64,000 nt of DNA from Pseudomonas saudiphocaensis (GCF_000756775.1 NZ_CCSF01000001.1:2790001-2854000), one strand, 5' to 3'. Positions 29,695 to 38,924 are shown, counted from the first letter of the stretch. Numbers and translations: made by a program. Notes: generated by a model from the letters alone, not told the origin.

Positions 29695-30627
29695 ATGTCC
29701 TCGGTCATCAACGTCGTCCTGCCCGTCTTTGCGCTGATCTTTCTTGGCTATCTCTGTCGTCGTACTGGGCGTATGGGACCGGCGGGCGCATCAGAGCTCA
29801 ATCGCTTCGTCGTCTGGCTGGGATTGCCGGCGTTGCTGTTCAAGATCACTGCCACTTCCACCTGGTCCGAGGTCTGGCAGCCGGGCTTTATCGCCGCCTT
29901 TTCCATCGGTTGCCTCGGCGTATTTTCTTTCACTCTGTTCTACCGCCTGCTGCAAAAGCAGCCGCTGGTGGACGCCAGCCTCGATGCGCTTGGCGCTTCC
30001 TATGCCAACACCGGCTATGTCGGGTTTCCGCTGTGCCTGCTGATTCTCGGTGATGCGGCCCTGCAGCCGGCGCTGGTGGCCACGCTGGTGGTGGTCTGCG
30101 TGCTGTTCGCCCTTGCTTTGGCCTGTGTCGAGACGGGGCTGCACGCTGGTCAGGATTTCGGCAAGACGCTGGCCAAGGTCAGCCGCGCGCTGGCCGGGAA
30201 CCCGCTGGTGCTTGCGCCGGTGCTGGGTGCCCTGTGGGCGGTCGGCGGGCTTGAGCTGCCGAGCGGGATCAAGACCTTGCTTGATCTGCTCGGCGCTGCG
30301 GCAGCACCCTGTGCGCTGGTGTCGCTCGGGCTGTTTCTCGCCCAGCCGCAGCCCAGCGGCCCGGTGCGCGGGGTATGGCCGCTGGTGTTGCTGAAGCTGA
30401 TCGTGCAGCCGGCGCTGACCTGGTATTTCGCCGCGCTGGTATTCGAGCTGGAGCCGCTATGGGTCTACTCCGCGCTGCTGCTGAGCGCGCTGCCCACAGG
30501 CACCGGCCCGTATATGCTGGCCGAGTTCTACGGGCGTGAGGGTTCGCGGGTGTCGAGGGTGGTGTTGCTTTCGACCCTGGGGTCGCTGATTACGTTGTCG
30601 GTCTGCCTGTATTTGATGCCGGTGTAG
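29695..30627 (+). CDS. AEC-family transporter
   Basis: A 310-residue integral membrane protein of the auxin efflux carrier family, with about ten helices in two five-helix halves. The family motif region LNRFVVWLGLPALLF and the helix break PLVLAPVLGALWAVGGLELP are recognisable. Bacterial members move small organic acids such as malate; the substrate here is unknown. The ATG at 29695 is used. A repeat with two hairpins follows the stop. Confidence 0.83.
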   Translation: MSSVINVVLPVFALIFLGYLCRRTGRMGPAGASELNRFVVWLGLPALLFKITATSTWSEVWQPGFIAAFSIGCLGVFSFTLFYRLLQKQPLVDASLDALGASYANTGYVGFPLCLLILGDAALQPALVATLVVVCVLFALALACVETGLHAGQDFGKTLAKVSRALAGNPLVLAPVLGALWAVGGLELPSGIKTLLDLLGAAAAPCALVSLGLFLAQPQPSGPVRGVWPLVLLKLIVQPALTWYFAALVFELEPLWVYSALLLSALPTGTGPYMLAEFYGREGSRVSRVVLLSTLGSLITLSVCLYLMPV

Positions 30628-30638
30628 GCATTGGCACG

Positions 30639-30714
30639 CGTGGAAAACGCTTCGCGGTTTTCCACCCTACGCTGGCGATGTAGGGTGGATAACGCCGAAG
30701 GCTTATCCACGCGG
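30639..30714. repeat. Tandem-hairpin intergenic repeat (GTAGGGTGGA type)
   Basis: Two hairpins, GTGGAAAAC...GTTTTCCAC and GTGGATAA...TTATCCAC, flank a TCCACCCTAC/GTAGGGTGGA pair. A related copy is at 38704-38805. It lies between convergent genes and may act as a bidirectional terminator. Confidence 0.65.
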
Positions 30715-30722
30715 CAGGCAAG

Positions 30723-31670
30723 TCAGCACCCAAGCCGCGTCACTTCCAGCACCACAGCCGCGATGCGGTCGCAGCGGGTGTAGGCGCCTTCAAGCAGCTC
30801 TTCGCCGAACACGTCCGGGTCCACTTCCCGATAGCGCCACTGCAGTTCGCGGCCTTCCAAGCGCTGCTCGACTTCGCGGCGGAACGGGTCCTGGTTGTTC
30901 ACCATCGCCACGCCGGTGTAGAGCAGCAGGCTGCCGCAGGGGGCCAGGCGGGTGATTGCGCTTTCCAGAATGGCCAGCGACAGCCCGGCGCCCAATGGGC
31001 CGCCGCCATGACGGTAGGCACGTTCGCTCGGATCGATCAGGTACGGTGGGTTGGCCAGGATCAGATCGAATTCGCCCGGTACATTCTTGAGCAGGTCGCT
31101 ATGCTGGGCGTGCAGGTTTTCCGCTTCGGCCAGGGCGGCGTTGACGCGGGTAAGGCGCAAGGCGGCAGGATTGATGTCCACTGCCAGTACCTCGGCTTGC
31201 GGCCTGGCCAGCGCCGTGAGTATCGCCCCGGCGCCTGAGCCGCAGCCGATATCCACGGCGCGGGTGATGGTGCCTGGGTGACAGTTCAGGTGCGCCTGCA
31301 AGGCACTGGCGAAGCGATAGGTGTCGGGGCCGAAGAACACCGCATCCGCTGCCTCCGTGGGAAAGGCCGAGTGAATGAACAGCTGCCCATCCAGGCTCGA
31401 CAGCCTTACCCGACTGCGCCAGCGTGAACCGCAGCTTTCCAGTACCGCGGCTTGCTCCATCAGGCTGAAGAGCGATGGCGGCAGCAACTCGCGCTGAAAG
31501 GGGCGGCTCCAGCCGAACACGTCTTGCAGGTTGTCGGCCAGCGCATTTTCCGGCCGCTGGTTGACCCTGGCATGGGTCAGCGGAGTGGGGGTGATGAAAT
31601 GGTAGCCGCGCTCGCGCAGTGACTGCGCCAAGTGCAGCAGTGCCTTGTCCTGGGCCTGTTCAGAGGTCAT
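30723..31670 (-). CDS. SAM-dependent methyltransferase with NPPY motif
   Basis: A 315-residue class I methyltransferase. Motif I is VDIGCGSGAGA (139-149), motif IV is NPPY (207-210), and the motif is typical of amino-N-methylating enzymes such as HemK/PrmC and rRNA methylases. The N-terminal part (1-110) is a separate fold. The start at 31670 has an AGGGAA site and lies 24 bp after the stop of the diiron-protein gene, so the two form one operon. Substrate unknown. Confidence 0.8.
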   Translation of the reverse strand: MTSEQAQDKALLHLAQSLRERGYHFITPTPLTHARVNQRPENALADNLQDVFGWSRPFQRELLPPSLFSLMEQAAVLESCGSRWRSRVRLSSLDGQLFIHSAFPTEAADAVFFGPDTYRFASALQAHLNCHPGTITRAVDIGCGSGAGAILTALARPQAEVLAVDINPAALRLTRVNAALAEAENLHAQHSDLLKNVPGEFDLILANPPYLIDPSERAYRHGGGPLGAGLSLAILESAITRLAPCGSLLLYTGVAMVNNQDPFRREVEQRLEGRELQWRYREVDPDVFGEELLEGAYTRCDRIAAVVLEVTRLGC

Positions 31671-31694
31671 GAAGTTCCCTGGCGTAGATCGCCT

Positions 31695-33107
31695 TCAGTT
31701 GAAGAGTCCGTTGAACAGCCGCGTGGCGTGCAGGCCGGCATTGCTGTGATGCCGCGCTGGTGACAGCAATGGCAGCAAATGGCGCATGCGTGCCGCGCGG
31801 TTGGGAAGCTGCGCCAGTTGCTGTAGCAGCAGGCGCGCTTCCTGATCGAAGTCGTTGTCCGCAGGACCTGCCGGTTTTTCGCGTGCCTGCTCGGTCTGCC
31901 GACGCTGGGCGAGCCGCAGGTTCGGTTTGCCGCGTGTCGTCTGTTGTTCGGCGAGCCAGTCTCCCGCGATCCAGTCATGGATCAGCTGCTGCTCATGCTC
32001 ACTGAACACGCCGAACATCGGTGCCTGCTCGCCGGTGATCAACTGCCAGAAACGGCTGGCTTGCGGGTCCTGGTTGCGCTTGATCCAGCCGCGCTGCTGC
32101 ATCACTTCCAGGAACTGGCCGATCAGTTCCGGCGCGGCCAGCCACTGGTTTACCGTGCGGCCCTCGAAGCGGCAGTAGTCGGAATGCACGAATTGCCCTA
32201 CGGCGGCCTTCTTTTCGAAAACACGCTGCACTTCCTGCTCGATATCGAAACCGCCGATTACCGACAGGGTGCTGGCACCCAGCTCGTTGAGCCGATAACC
32301 GTTGGCGACCCGGCGATAGAACTCGGCGCTGTCGCCCACCTGGGGCCAGGCGTCCAGAAGGCTCTGCACGGCTTTCTTCGCGTGCCCGTTGTCGGCGTTA
32401 TCGACGGTGACGTGGAGGGTGAAATAGTAGGGGTCGATGCCCAGCTCGGTCAGCTCGTAGGAGGTGATCAGCAGGTGCAGTGGCAGTTGCTCGTAACCGA
32501 GGTTGAAGCCAATGACTTCGGGCAGAAACTGCTCGGCAGCCTCGGCCAGGGCCAGCTGGATCGCGCCCTGCACGAAGTGCTCATCGTCCAGGCTCTGCCA
32601 GTCGTCACAACCCTGGCTGGCCAGCAGTTTGCGGTAAAGCACCACGTGATTCTTTTCCGGCAGGCCTTCGCCCAGTTCCTCCAGATAGGTCTGGATCAAG
32701 CCCTGAAAGCGCGGTTCATCCCAGCGCTGCAGCAGCCCGTAAAGCCAGGCGCCGTCGACCAGCTTGGTCGGCGCCACGCCGCGCAGAAAATGCAGCGCAT
32801 GGGCCTTGCTGGAGAAGTAGCGGCGCGGCGCACCGGCACGGCGGCTGTCCAGATAGGCTTGGTACTGCAGGCCGATCTTCTCGGTGTGGCCGGTCAGCCA
32901 CTCGCCGAGCCCAGCCGGATCTTCGGGAAGGTCGCAGGGCAAGCCCGCAGCTGCCTCCAATTGGCTGCTCAGATACTCCACTGCGCTGCGACGCGCGGCA
33001 TCGCGGTCCGGCTCTTCGAGCAGGGTGAAATATAGATCCCTCGACGCGGTTGGCTCCATGAGCGAAACAGGTCGAACGTCGGCTGGAAGACTTCTGGTCA
33101 ATTGCAT
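31695..33107 (-). CDS. Heme-oxygenase-like, iron-containing redox enzyme
   Basis: A 470-residue protein of the iron-containing redox enzyme family (heme-oxygenase-like diiron oxidase superfamily). Candidate metal ligands are Glu144/147 and His154 (LGEGLPEKNHV), Glu218/221 (ELTELG), and Asp236 with His232/242 (HVTVDNADNGHAKK). The domain spans about 60-250, and the C-terminal 220 residues are not assigned. Start at 33107 is the best ATG but has no clear ribosome site. Related enzymes cleave C-C or N-oxygenate small substrates; its reaction is unknown. Confidence 0.75.
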   Translation of the reverse strand: MQLTRSLPADVRPVSLMEPTASRDLYFTLLEEPDRDAARRSAVEYLSSQLEAAAGLPCDLPEDPAGLGEWLTGHTEKIGLQYQAYLDSRRAGAPRRYFSSKAHALHFLRGVAPTKLVDGAWLYGLLQRWDEPRFQGLIQTYLEELGEGLPEKNHVVLYRKLLASQGCDDWQSLDDEHFVQGAIQLALAEAAEQFLPEVIGFNLGYEQLPLHLLITSYELTELGIDPYYFTLHVTVDNADNGHAKKAVQSLLDAWPQVGDSAEFYRRVANGYRLNELGASTLSVIGGFDIEQEVQRVFEKKAAVGQFVHSDYCRFEGRTVNQWLAAPELIGQFLEVMQQRGWIKRNQDPQASRFWQLITGEQAPMFGVFSEHEQQLIHDWIAGDWLAEQQTTRGKPNLRLAQRRQTEQAREKPAGPADNDFDQEARLLLQQLAQLPNRAARMRHLLPLLSPARHHSNAGLHATRLFNGLFN

Positions 33108-33138
33108 AATTCGTACACGCGGCAGTGGGAAAGCCCCA

Positions 33139-33169
33139 GTACGGATATTGGCCGCCTGTCGTACGGATA
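33139..33169 (-). promoter_or_regulatory. Direct repeats upstream of the diiron-protein gene
   Basis: GTACGGATA occurs at 33139-33147 and again at 33161-33169, 22 bp apart (two turns), 32 bp upstream of the start codon. It is a possible regulator site; no regulator is known for it. Confidence 0.35.
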
Positions 33170-33269
33170 AGTTCAGGTGGCCCGCTGAATGGACACTGCA
33201 ACTTCTCCGTAAGCCAGCCTTCCTAAACAGGAGGGGCACGCCGTGCCCGCATCTTGAATGGGAGGCCGC

Positions 33270-33473
33270 ATGAACAAGCAAGATTCCGCCAAAGAAACCC
33301 ACGAGGAGCGTCCTGAACGTCGGCGTGGCCCGAGCCAGGGCGAAGCTGCCGGTGGTGACCGCCACGATGTGCCCGGTGGGGCCTATAACGTGCCGTCCGG
33401 TATGGCCGACGAAGTCAGCGAGGAGGATGCGCAGCGGGACCGCCAGCGCGGCAAGCAGTCCCCCGAGCGATAG
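33270..33473 (+). CDS. Small hydrophilic protein, unknown function
   Basis: A 67-residue, highly charged product rich in R, E, D, G and S with no hydrophobic core, probably disordered. GGAGG at 33261-33265 gives a strong ribosome site for the ATG at 33270. No family is recognised. It sits alone between the diiron gene and the PilZ gene. Confidence 0.5.
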   Translation: MNKQDSAKETHEERPERRRGPSQGEAAGGDRHDVPGGAYNVPSGMADEVSEEDAQRDRQRGKQSPER

Positions 33474-33596
33474 CGGGCTTATCGGCTTAACCCATGGGGA
33501 AATCCGGTCGTCTTGTACCAGGGAACTCTGCCCGTGCGCCTGAGCGGAACCGCGCTCTGCGTGTGGGCGGCCATTTCTCTAGCCAGAGGTACGGAT

Positions 33597-33929
33597 ATGC
33601 GCCAACACAGCCGCCTGACGTCCCGCAATCTGGGGCGAATCGAAGTGACCGAGGCCGGCAGCGAAACGCCCCTTGGGCATGTCACGGACCTGTCGATCGG
33701 CGGCCTGGGGCTGCTCGTCAGCCAGCCGCTGAACGAAGGGACCAGCTACTCGCTTTGCCTGCACGTGCCCGACCACCGGGACATTCTTTACCAGGTACCG
33801 GTAGAGGTAACCTGCCGCTGGGTGCGCCGCGGCCGGCGACGTGACACCTACGAAGTCGGCTTTTCCCTGGACCAGCCGAGCCAGGCCTTCAACGACCTGG
33901 TCGCGCAACTGCTGCCCAGACGGCGCTGA
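33597..33929 (+). CDS. PilZ-domain protein (c-di-GMP receptor)
   Basis: A 110-residue single-domain PilZ protein with the binding motifs RQHSR (residues 2-6, RxxxR) and DLSIGG (31-36, DxSxxG). The start at 33597 has an AGAGGT site; the upstream in-frame extension lacks similarity. It ends 49 bp from the end of flhA, which it faces. A role in c-di-GMP control of the neighbouring flagellar system is plausible but inferred from location alone. Confidence 0.82.
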   Translation: MRQHSRLTSRNLGRIEVTEAGSETPLGHVTDLSIGGLGLLVSQPLNEGTSYSLCLHVPDHRDILYQVPVEVTCRWVRRGRRRDTYEVGFSLDQPSQAFNDLVAQLLPRRR

Positions 33930-33978
33930 GCCATAGCCCGAGCTGGACATCGCGCTCGGCCCGCAGCGCCGAATTGCG

Positions 33979-36075
33979 TTAGCCCAGAGTGCCGAGGATG
34001 TTGACTCCGACCCGGTCGGGAATCTCGTTCTGCGACAGCACGTGCAGGCCCGGACTGAACACCCGGGCGTAGCGCGCCAGCAGCGGGCGCAACTGCGGCA
34101 TCACGGTGAGGATCGGTGGGTGGCCGTCCTTGCGCAGCTTTTCCTTCACCACCGGCATGCTGTTCTGCAGCTGGTTGAGCAAGCTGGGTTCCACCGGGAT
34201 GTTGTCCAGGCTGACCTGACCGGCCTGCTGGGCGATGGCCAGAGCGTTAAGCAGCGTATTTTCCAGCGCGTTTTCCAGCACGAACACCGCCAGCTCACGA
34301 CGATCGCCGGCGATCATCGAGACGATGCTGCGGCGCAGGGCGAAACGCACGTCGGCGGCCAGCAGCACCGGGTCCTTGGTGGTCTCGCTGCATTCCAGCA
34401 GGGTGCTGGCGATGGTTTCGATATCTCGCAGCGGTACCTCTTCCTGCAGCAACTGGCGGTATACGCGCATCTGCTGGGTGTAGGTCAGCGCGCCCTTGAG
34501 GCTGTCGGCCAGCTTCGGTGCCTGCACCGTCAGGCGCTGCATCAGATGCTCGACGTCATCGTGCTTGAACAGGTCCGGCAGATGCTCGCGCACCACCTTG
34601 TTCAGGTGCGTGGCGACCACGCTGGCGCAATCGATGACCTGGTAACCCAGGTTCAGCGCGCGCGACTTGTCCTGCGGCTGGATCCAAACCACCTGCATGC
34701 GATAGGCCGGATCGGTGCCGAGAATGCCGTCGATCTCGCCATACAGCTCTGGCGAAGGGATGGCCATCAGGCGGTCGGCGTGCAACTCGGCGCCGTCGAT
34801 CTTCTCGCCGTTGATGTAGATGTCGTACTGCGAAGGCTTCAACCGCAGGCTGTCGCGGATCTGCACCTCCGGCAGCAGAAAGCCCAGGTGTTCGGACAAG
34901 GTCTGACGCACTCCACGTACCCGCGCCGGCAGCGGCGCACCGGAAGCTTCGTTGACCAGCCCGACCAGCTTGTAGCCCAGGGAGATCGACAGGCGCTCGA
35001 CCAGCGGAATGTCTTCCCAGGCCAGGCTCTGCGCGCGCTCCTTGTCCATGGCCTGGCCGATGGCCTGGATTTCCTTGAGGTCTGCGCCGTCCGCGGGCGG
35101 CTCGTGCAGCGAGACTCGCCAGCCGATAAAGCCCATCAGTGCGGCGAAGCCGATAAAGGCCAGGTGCGGCATGCCCGGTACCAGGCCGATAACGAAAAGG
35201 ATGCCGGCCACGGTGTACAGCGAAGACGGCTTGGCCAGCATCTGCCGCTGAACCTGGCTGGTGATGTCGCTGGATTCGTTGTTCCGGGTGATGATGATCG
35301 CCGCTGCGGTAGCCAGCAGCAGCGCCGGAATCTGTGCCACCAGGCCGTCGCCGATGGTGAGCAGGGCGTACTGCTTGAAGGATTCGGCCGCACCCAGGTC
35401 ATGGACGAACACACCGATGGCGAAACCGCCGAACAGGTTGATCAGCAGGATCAGGATGCCGGCGATGGCATCGCCTCGAACGAACTTCGATGCACCGTCC
35501 ATGGCGCCGTAGAAATCGGCTTCCTTGGCCACTTCCTGGCGCCGGTTCTTGGCTTCTTCGTTGGTCAACAGGCCGGCGTTGAGGTCGGCGTCGATGGCCA
35601 TCTGCTTGCCCGGCAGGGCGTCCAGGGTGAAGCGCGCGGTGACTTCCGAGATGCGCTCGCCGCCCTTGGTGATGACGATGAAGTTGACGATCATCAGGAT
35701 CACGAACACCACCAGACCGACAATAAAGTTGCCGCCGATCACCACCTCGCCGAAGGCTTCGATCACCTTGCCCGCGGCGCCCGTACCGGTATGACCCTCC
35801 AGCAGCACCACCCGCGTCGACGCCACGTTCAGGCATAGACGCAGCAGCGTGGTGATCAGGATCACTGTGGGGAACAGCGAGAAGTCCAGCGGCCTGCGTG
35901 CCGACACGCTGACCAGCAGTACCAGGATCGCCATGGAGATATTGAAGGTGAACAGCACGTCCAGCAGCTGCGGTGGCAGCGGCAGGATGATCATTGCCAG
36001 GATCGACAGAATGACCAGCGGAATCCCTATCCGCCCGCTGCTGAAGGTGGGCGTCAGTTTCTGAATCAGGTTCAT
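33979..36075 (-). CDS. flhA: Flagellar export gate protein FlhA
   Basis: Large membrane component of the flagellar type III export gate. 698 residues: eight helices in the first 330 residues, the FHIPEP signature (GGERISEVTARFTLDALPGKQMAIDADLN in separate parts), and a cytoplasmic domain with FlhAC features. It is the last gene of the leftward operon and overlaps flhB by 4 bp. No flhF or flhG follows. Confidence 0.95.
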   Translation of the reverse strand: MNLIQKLTPTFSSGRIGIPLVILSILAMIILPLPPQLLDVLFTFNISMAILVLLVSVSARRPLDFSLFPTVILITTLLRLCLNVASTRVVLLEGHTGTGAAGKVIEAFGEVVIGGNFIVGLVVFVILMIVNFIVITKGGERISEVTARFTLDALPGKQMAIDADLNAGLLTNEEAKNRRQEVAKEADFYGAMDGASKFVRGDAIAGILILLINLFGGFAIGVFVHDLGAAESFKQYALLTIGDGLVAQIPALLLATAAAIIITRNNESSDITSQVQRQMLAKPSSLYTVAGILFVIGLVPGMPHLAFIGFAALMGFIGWRVSLHEPPADGADLKEIQAIGQAMDKERAQSLAWEDIPLVERLSISLGYKLVGLVNEASGAPLPARVRGVRQTLSEHLGFLLPEVQIRDSLRLKPSQYDIYINGEKIDGAELHADRLMAIPSPELYGEIDGILGTDPAYRMQVVWIQPQDKSRALNLGYQVIDCASVVATHLNKVVREHLPDLFKHDDVEHLMQRLTVQAPKLADSLKGALTYTQQMRVYRQLLQEEVPLRDIETIASTLLECSETTKDPVLLAADVRFALRRSIVSMIAGDRRELAVFVLENALENTLLNALAIAQQAGQVSLDNIPVEPSLLNQLQNSMPVVKEKLRKDGHPPILTVMPQLRPLLARYARVFSPGLHVLSQNEIPDRVGVNILGTLG

Positions 36076-37211
36076 GCTCGGGCTCGGTTGAACAGTTCTT
36101 CGGGAATGTGGATATCGCTCGGCAGCCTGGGCTGGGCGCGGCGGCCCTGCCTCCAGGCCTTGAGCTGCAGGACGTAGGTCAGCACGTGGGCCACCGCGGT
36201 GTAGAGTGGTGCGGGAATCTGCTGGTTGACCTGGGTGCTGAAGTAGATGGCGCGGGCCAGTGGTGGCAGCTCGACCACCTCCAGCCCCTTGGCCTGGGCC
36301 AGCTTGCGCATGTACAGGGCGGTTTCATCAACGCCGCGGGCGATGACGAAAGGCGTCTCGGCCTTCTTCGGATCGTATTTCAGGGCCACCGCGTAGTGCG
36401 TCGGGTTGACGATCACCACGTCGGCATCCTTGATCACTCGGCTGATCTGGCGCTGGGACAACTGGCGCTGCAGCTGCTTGATGCGCGCCTTCACCTCGGG
36501 GCGGCCTTCCTGGTTCTTGTGCTCTTCCTTGCGCTCCTGCTTGGTCATGCGCATTTTTTTCAGGAAGAAGAAGCGCTGCAGCGGGATATCGATCAGCGAG
36601 AACAGCACGAACACCAACAGCAGCGTGATGGCCAGGTTGAAGGTCAGCGAGAAGGCGCTGCCGATGGCGTTGGTGATGTCGGTGCGCTGCAGCGCGATCA
36701 GTTGCGGTGCGGCGTAGTACAGCTGGCCGACGGCCACGCCCAGCAGCGCGGCGATCTTCAGCAGCGACTTGAGCAGCTCGGTCCAGTTCTGCGCGCCGAC
36801 CATCCGCCCGAGGCCGGTGATCGGGTTGAGCTTGCTCAGCTTCGGCGCAAAGTTCTTCGAGGCGAACACCCAGCCGCCCGGCACCAGGGCGAAGGCGACC
36901 ACGCACACCGAGGTGATCAGCAATGGCAGCAGCACGCTGATGAACACCACCAGGTTGTGGGTCAGGATCAGCTTCAGATCGTCGAGGCCCATCTCGGTTT
37001 GGTGAAAGTTGATGTACGAGTAGCTGAACGACTGCTGGATGCCGTCGAAGAACCAGCCGATGGTGAACTTGAGCACCAGCAGCGTCGCCAGCAGCGAGAC
37101 CGTGGTGGCGACGTCCTTGGAGCGGGTGACCTGGCCATCGTCACGGCTCTTCTTGAGCTTCTGTTCGGAGGCTTCTTCTGTTTTGTCCTGACTGCTGTTC
37201 TGCTCAGACAT
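36072..37211 (-). CDS. flhB: Flagellar export switch protein FlhB
   Basis: Controls substrate switching in flagellar export. The 379-residue protein has four helices and the autocleavage motif NPTH in VIVNPTHYAVAL (about residue 268). N-terminal GlnGlu/Lys-rich segment EEASEQKLKKSRDDGQV is typical. It overlaps fliR by 8 bp and flhA by 4 bp. Confidence 0.95.
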   Translation of the reverse strand: MSEQNSSQDKTEEASEQKLKKSRDDGQVTRSKDVATTVSLLATLLVLKFTIGWFFDGIQQSFSYSYINFHQTEMGLDDLKLILTHNLVVFISVLLPLLITSVCVVAFALVPGGWVFASKNFAPKLSKLNPITGLGRMVGAQNWTELLKSLLKIAALLGVAVGQLYYAAPQLIALQRTDITNAIGSAFSLTFNLAITLLLVFVLFSLIDIPLQRFFFLKKMRMTKQERKEEHKNQEGRPEVKARIKQLQRQLSQRQISRVIKDADVVIVNPTHYAVALKYDPKKAETPFVIARGVDETALYMRKLAQAKGLEVVELPPLARAIYFSTQVNQQIPAPLYTAVAHVLTYVLQLKAWRQGRRAQPRLPSDIHIPEELFNRARA

Positions 37212-38001
37212 CGCGGCCGCTCCGCAGGATTTCGCCGATGTTGCCCAGCAGCTCGCGGGTCAGGTGCAGATAGGCTTCCGAAAGGTTCGGCAGGGTCAGG
37301 TAGATCAGCGTCAGGCCGGCGATGATCGCCATGGGAAAGCCCAGGGAGAACAGGTTCATCGCCGGTGAAATGCGGTTGAGCAGGCCAAAGCAGAACTGCA
37401 CCAGGGTCATGCAGAAGACGATGGGCAGGGCGATCAGCAGCGCGGCGGAAATCACCCAGCTCAGCGACCAGGCGATGGTCTGCAGACCATCGAAATGGAT
37501 GCCGCTGCCGATCGGCCAGTAGACGAAGCTCTGGTAGAGGATGGTGACCGTCACCAGATGGCCGTCGGTGGCGAAGAACAGCAGCGCCAGCAGGATGAAG
37601 TACACCTGATAGACGATGGACGACGAGGACACGCCGTTCATGGGGTCGTTGAACACCGCCATGGCCAGGCCCAGCTGGGTCGAGACGATATCGCCGATCA
37701 GCGCGAACGCGGTGAACACCAGGGATAGCGCCACGCCCAGCAACAGACCCATGGCGATCTGCTCGATGGTGGTGAGAATGCCCTTGAGCGACAGCGGATC
37801 GAGCACCGGCGCGGCCGGCAGAGAGGCGGTTAGCACCACCGTCAGCGCCATGGCCAACAGTACCCGCACACGCACGCTGAATGACTTGTGGCTGAACAGC
37901 GGCGCCAGGGCGAACACGGCCATGATCCGGCAGAAGGGCCACCAGTAGGCGAGCAGCGATTGCAGGTACTGACCGGCCTGCATGATGGGTTCGTTGCCCA
38001 T
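37204..38001 (-). CDS. fliR: Flagellar export gate protein FliR
   Basis: Integral membrane export-gate subunit of 265 residues with about six helices, including the FliR pattern PLFSHKSFSVRVRVLLAMAL. The start at 38001 is 3 bp after the fliQ stop; a second Met at 37983 is possible. Confidence 0.93.
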   Translation of the reverse strand: MGNEPIMQAGQYLQSLLAYWWPFCRIMAVFALAPLFSHKSFSVRVRVLLAMALTVVLTASLPAAPVLDPLSLKGILTTIEQIAMGLLLGVALSLVFTAFALIGDIVSTQLGLAMAVFNDPMNGVSSSSIVYQVYFILLALLFFATDGHLVTVTILYQSFVYWPIGSGIHFDGLQTIAWSLSWVISAALLIALPIVFCMTLVQFCFGLLNRISPAMNLFSLGFPMAIIAGLTLIYLTLPNLSEAYLHLTRELLGNIGEILRSGRDV

Positions 38002-38004
38002 GGC

Positions 38005-38277
38005 TCAGCCAACCATCCGCCCGGCCTGGCGGAAGGTTTCGATGAACAGATCGCTCAGGGTGCGCAGGATCCAGTGCCCGGCGAACATCAGCATGCCCAG
38101 GGTGATCAGCAGACGCGGGAGGAAGCTGAGCATCTGTTCGTTGATCTGGGTGGCGGCCTGGAAAATGCTGATCAGCAGGCCGCCGAGCAGGCTCGGCACC
38201 ACCAGCACGCAGACCACCAGGACGATGACGTGGATGGCGTTGGAGATGAAATGGACGGCGGCGTCGGGGGTTAGCAT
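38005..38277 (-). CDS. fliQ: Flagellar export gate protein FliQ
   Basis: A 90-residue export-gate protein with two membrane helices (about 14-40 and 53-75) and the FliQ pattern IFQAATQINEQMLSF. It is separated from fliP by 647 bp, whereas all other pairs in this operon overlap or lie within 3 bp. Confidence 0.94.
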   Translation of the reverse strand: MLTPDAAVHFISNAIHVIVLVVCVLVVPSLLGGLLISIFQAATQINEQMLSFLPRLLITLGMLMFAGHWILRTLSDLFIETFRQAGRMVG

Positions 38278-38338
38278 TGGGGCACCTGGCAGGTGAGTGC
38301 GTGCCCGCCGCTGAACGTCACGGCGTGCTTCTGCTGTC

Positions 38339-38887
38339 GTAGGAGCGAGCTTGCTCGCGAAGCTTTTCGGCTTCGGGCTTCGTGGTTATGGCTCGTTATC
38401 GGGATTGGCTGAAGCATTGGTTTCGCCCTGCTGGGCGAGTCCCTTTTGGCAGTCGCCGGATGGCCGGCCCCGCCCAAATGAACCAAAAAGTCTTGCCCCT
38501 GCATCCGGGTCTCGCTGCGCTCGACTTCCCTCACTCCATCCGCGTTCCGGGGGGCGGCGTACAAGGGCCATCCATGGCCCTTTACGCCTCTCGCGGCATC
38601 CATGCCGCTCGCTCCCCTCCACACGGACTCCGTTCGGCATTCTGAAAGGGGCGGTTTGGTGGCGTCTGCGGGGCCGTGCAGCAAAGCATTTGTGTGGATA
38701 AGACGTAGGGTGGGTAACGCGAAGCTTACCCACCGATCTTGCCGAGCAAGGTTCGATGGCCGCGTTGACTGCGGTGGAAAATGCTTCGCAGTTTTCCACC
38801 CTACGTAAACGGAAACAGGTGACGCGCCGGTAAAAGTGCAATCTGAAGGCCGTGCCAGCAAAGCTTCGCGAGCAAGCTCGCTCCTAC
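38339..38887. repeat. Repeat-rich insertion between fliP and fliQ
   Basis: Two perfectly matching 28-bp inverted copies flank the segment: 38339-38366 and 38860-38887, beginning GTAGGAGCGAGCTTGCTCGC. This is a REP-type palindrome. Inside lie a further hairpin pair (38704-38805, related to 30639-30714). Long frames here read through the repeats and are not genes. The gap separates fliP from fliQ in an otherwise continuous operon. Confidence 0.75.
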
Positions 38888-38924
38888 AGGTGGGGCGCAT
38901 GGCTATCGCTTCCATCCCCGCCAC

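Noticed and set aside
34042-35838. 598-codon frame on the plus strand across flhA
   Set aside because: Antisense to flhA; no ribosome site or domain.
38271-38924. Open frame of 217 codons on the minus strand between fliQ and fliP
   Set aside because: It reads through REP-like palindromes and hairpin repeats; the product is low in hydrophobic core and matches no family.
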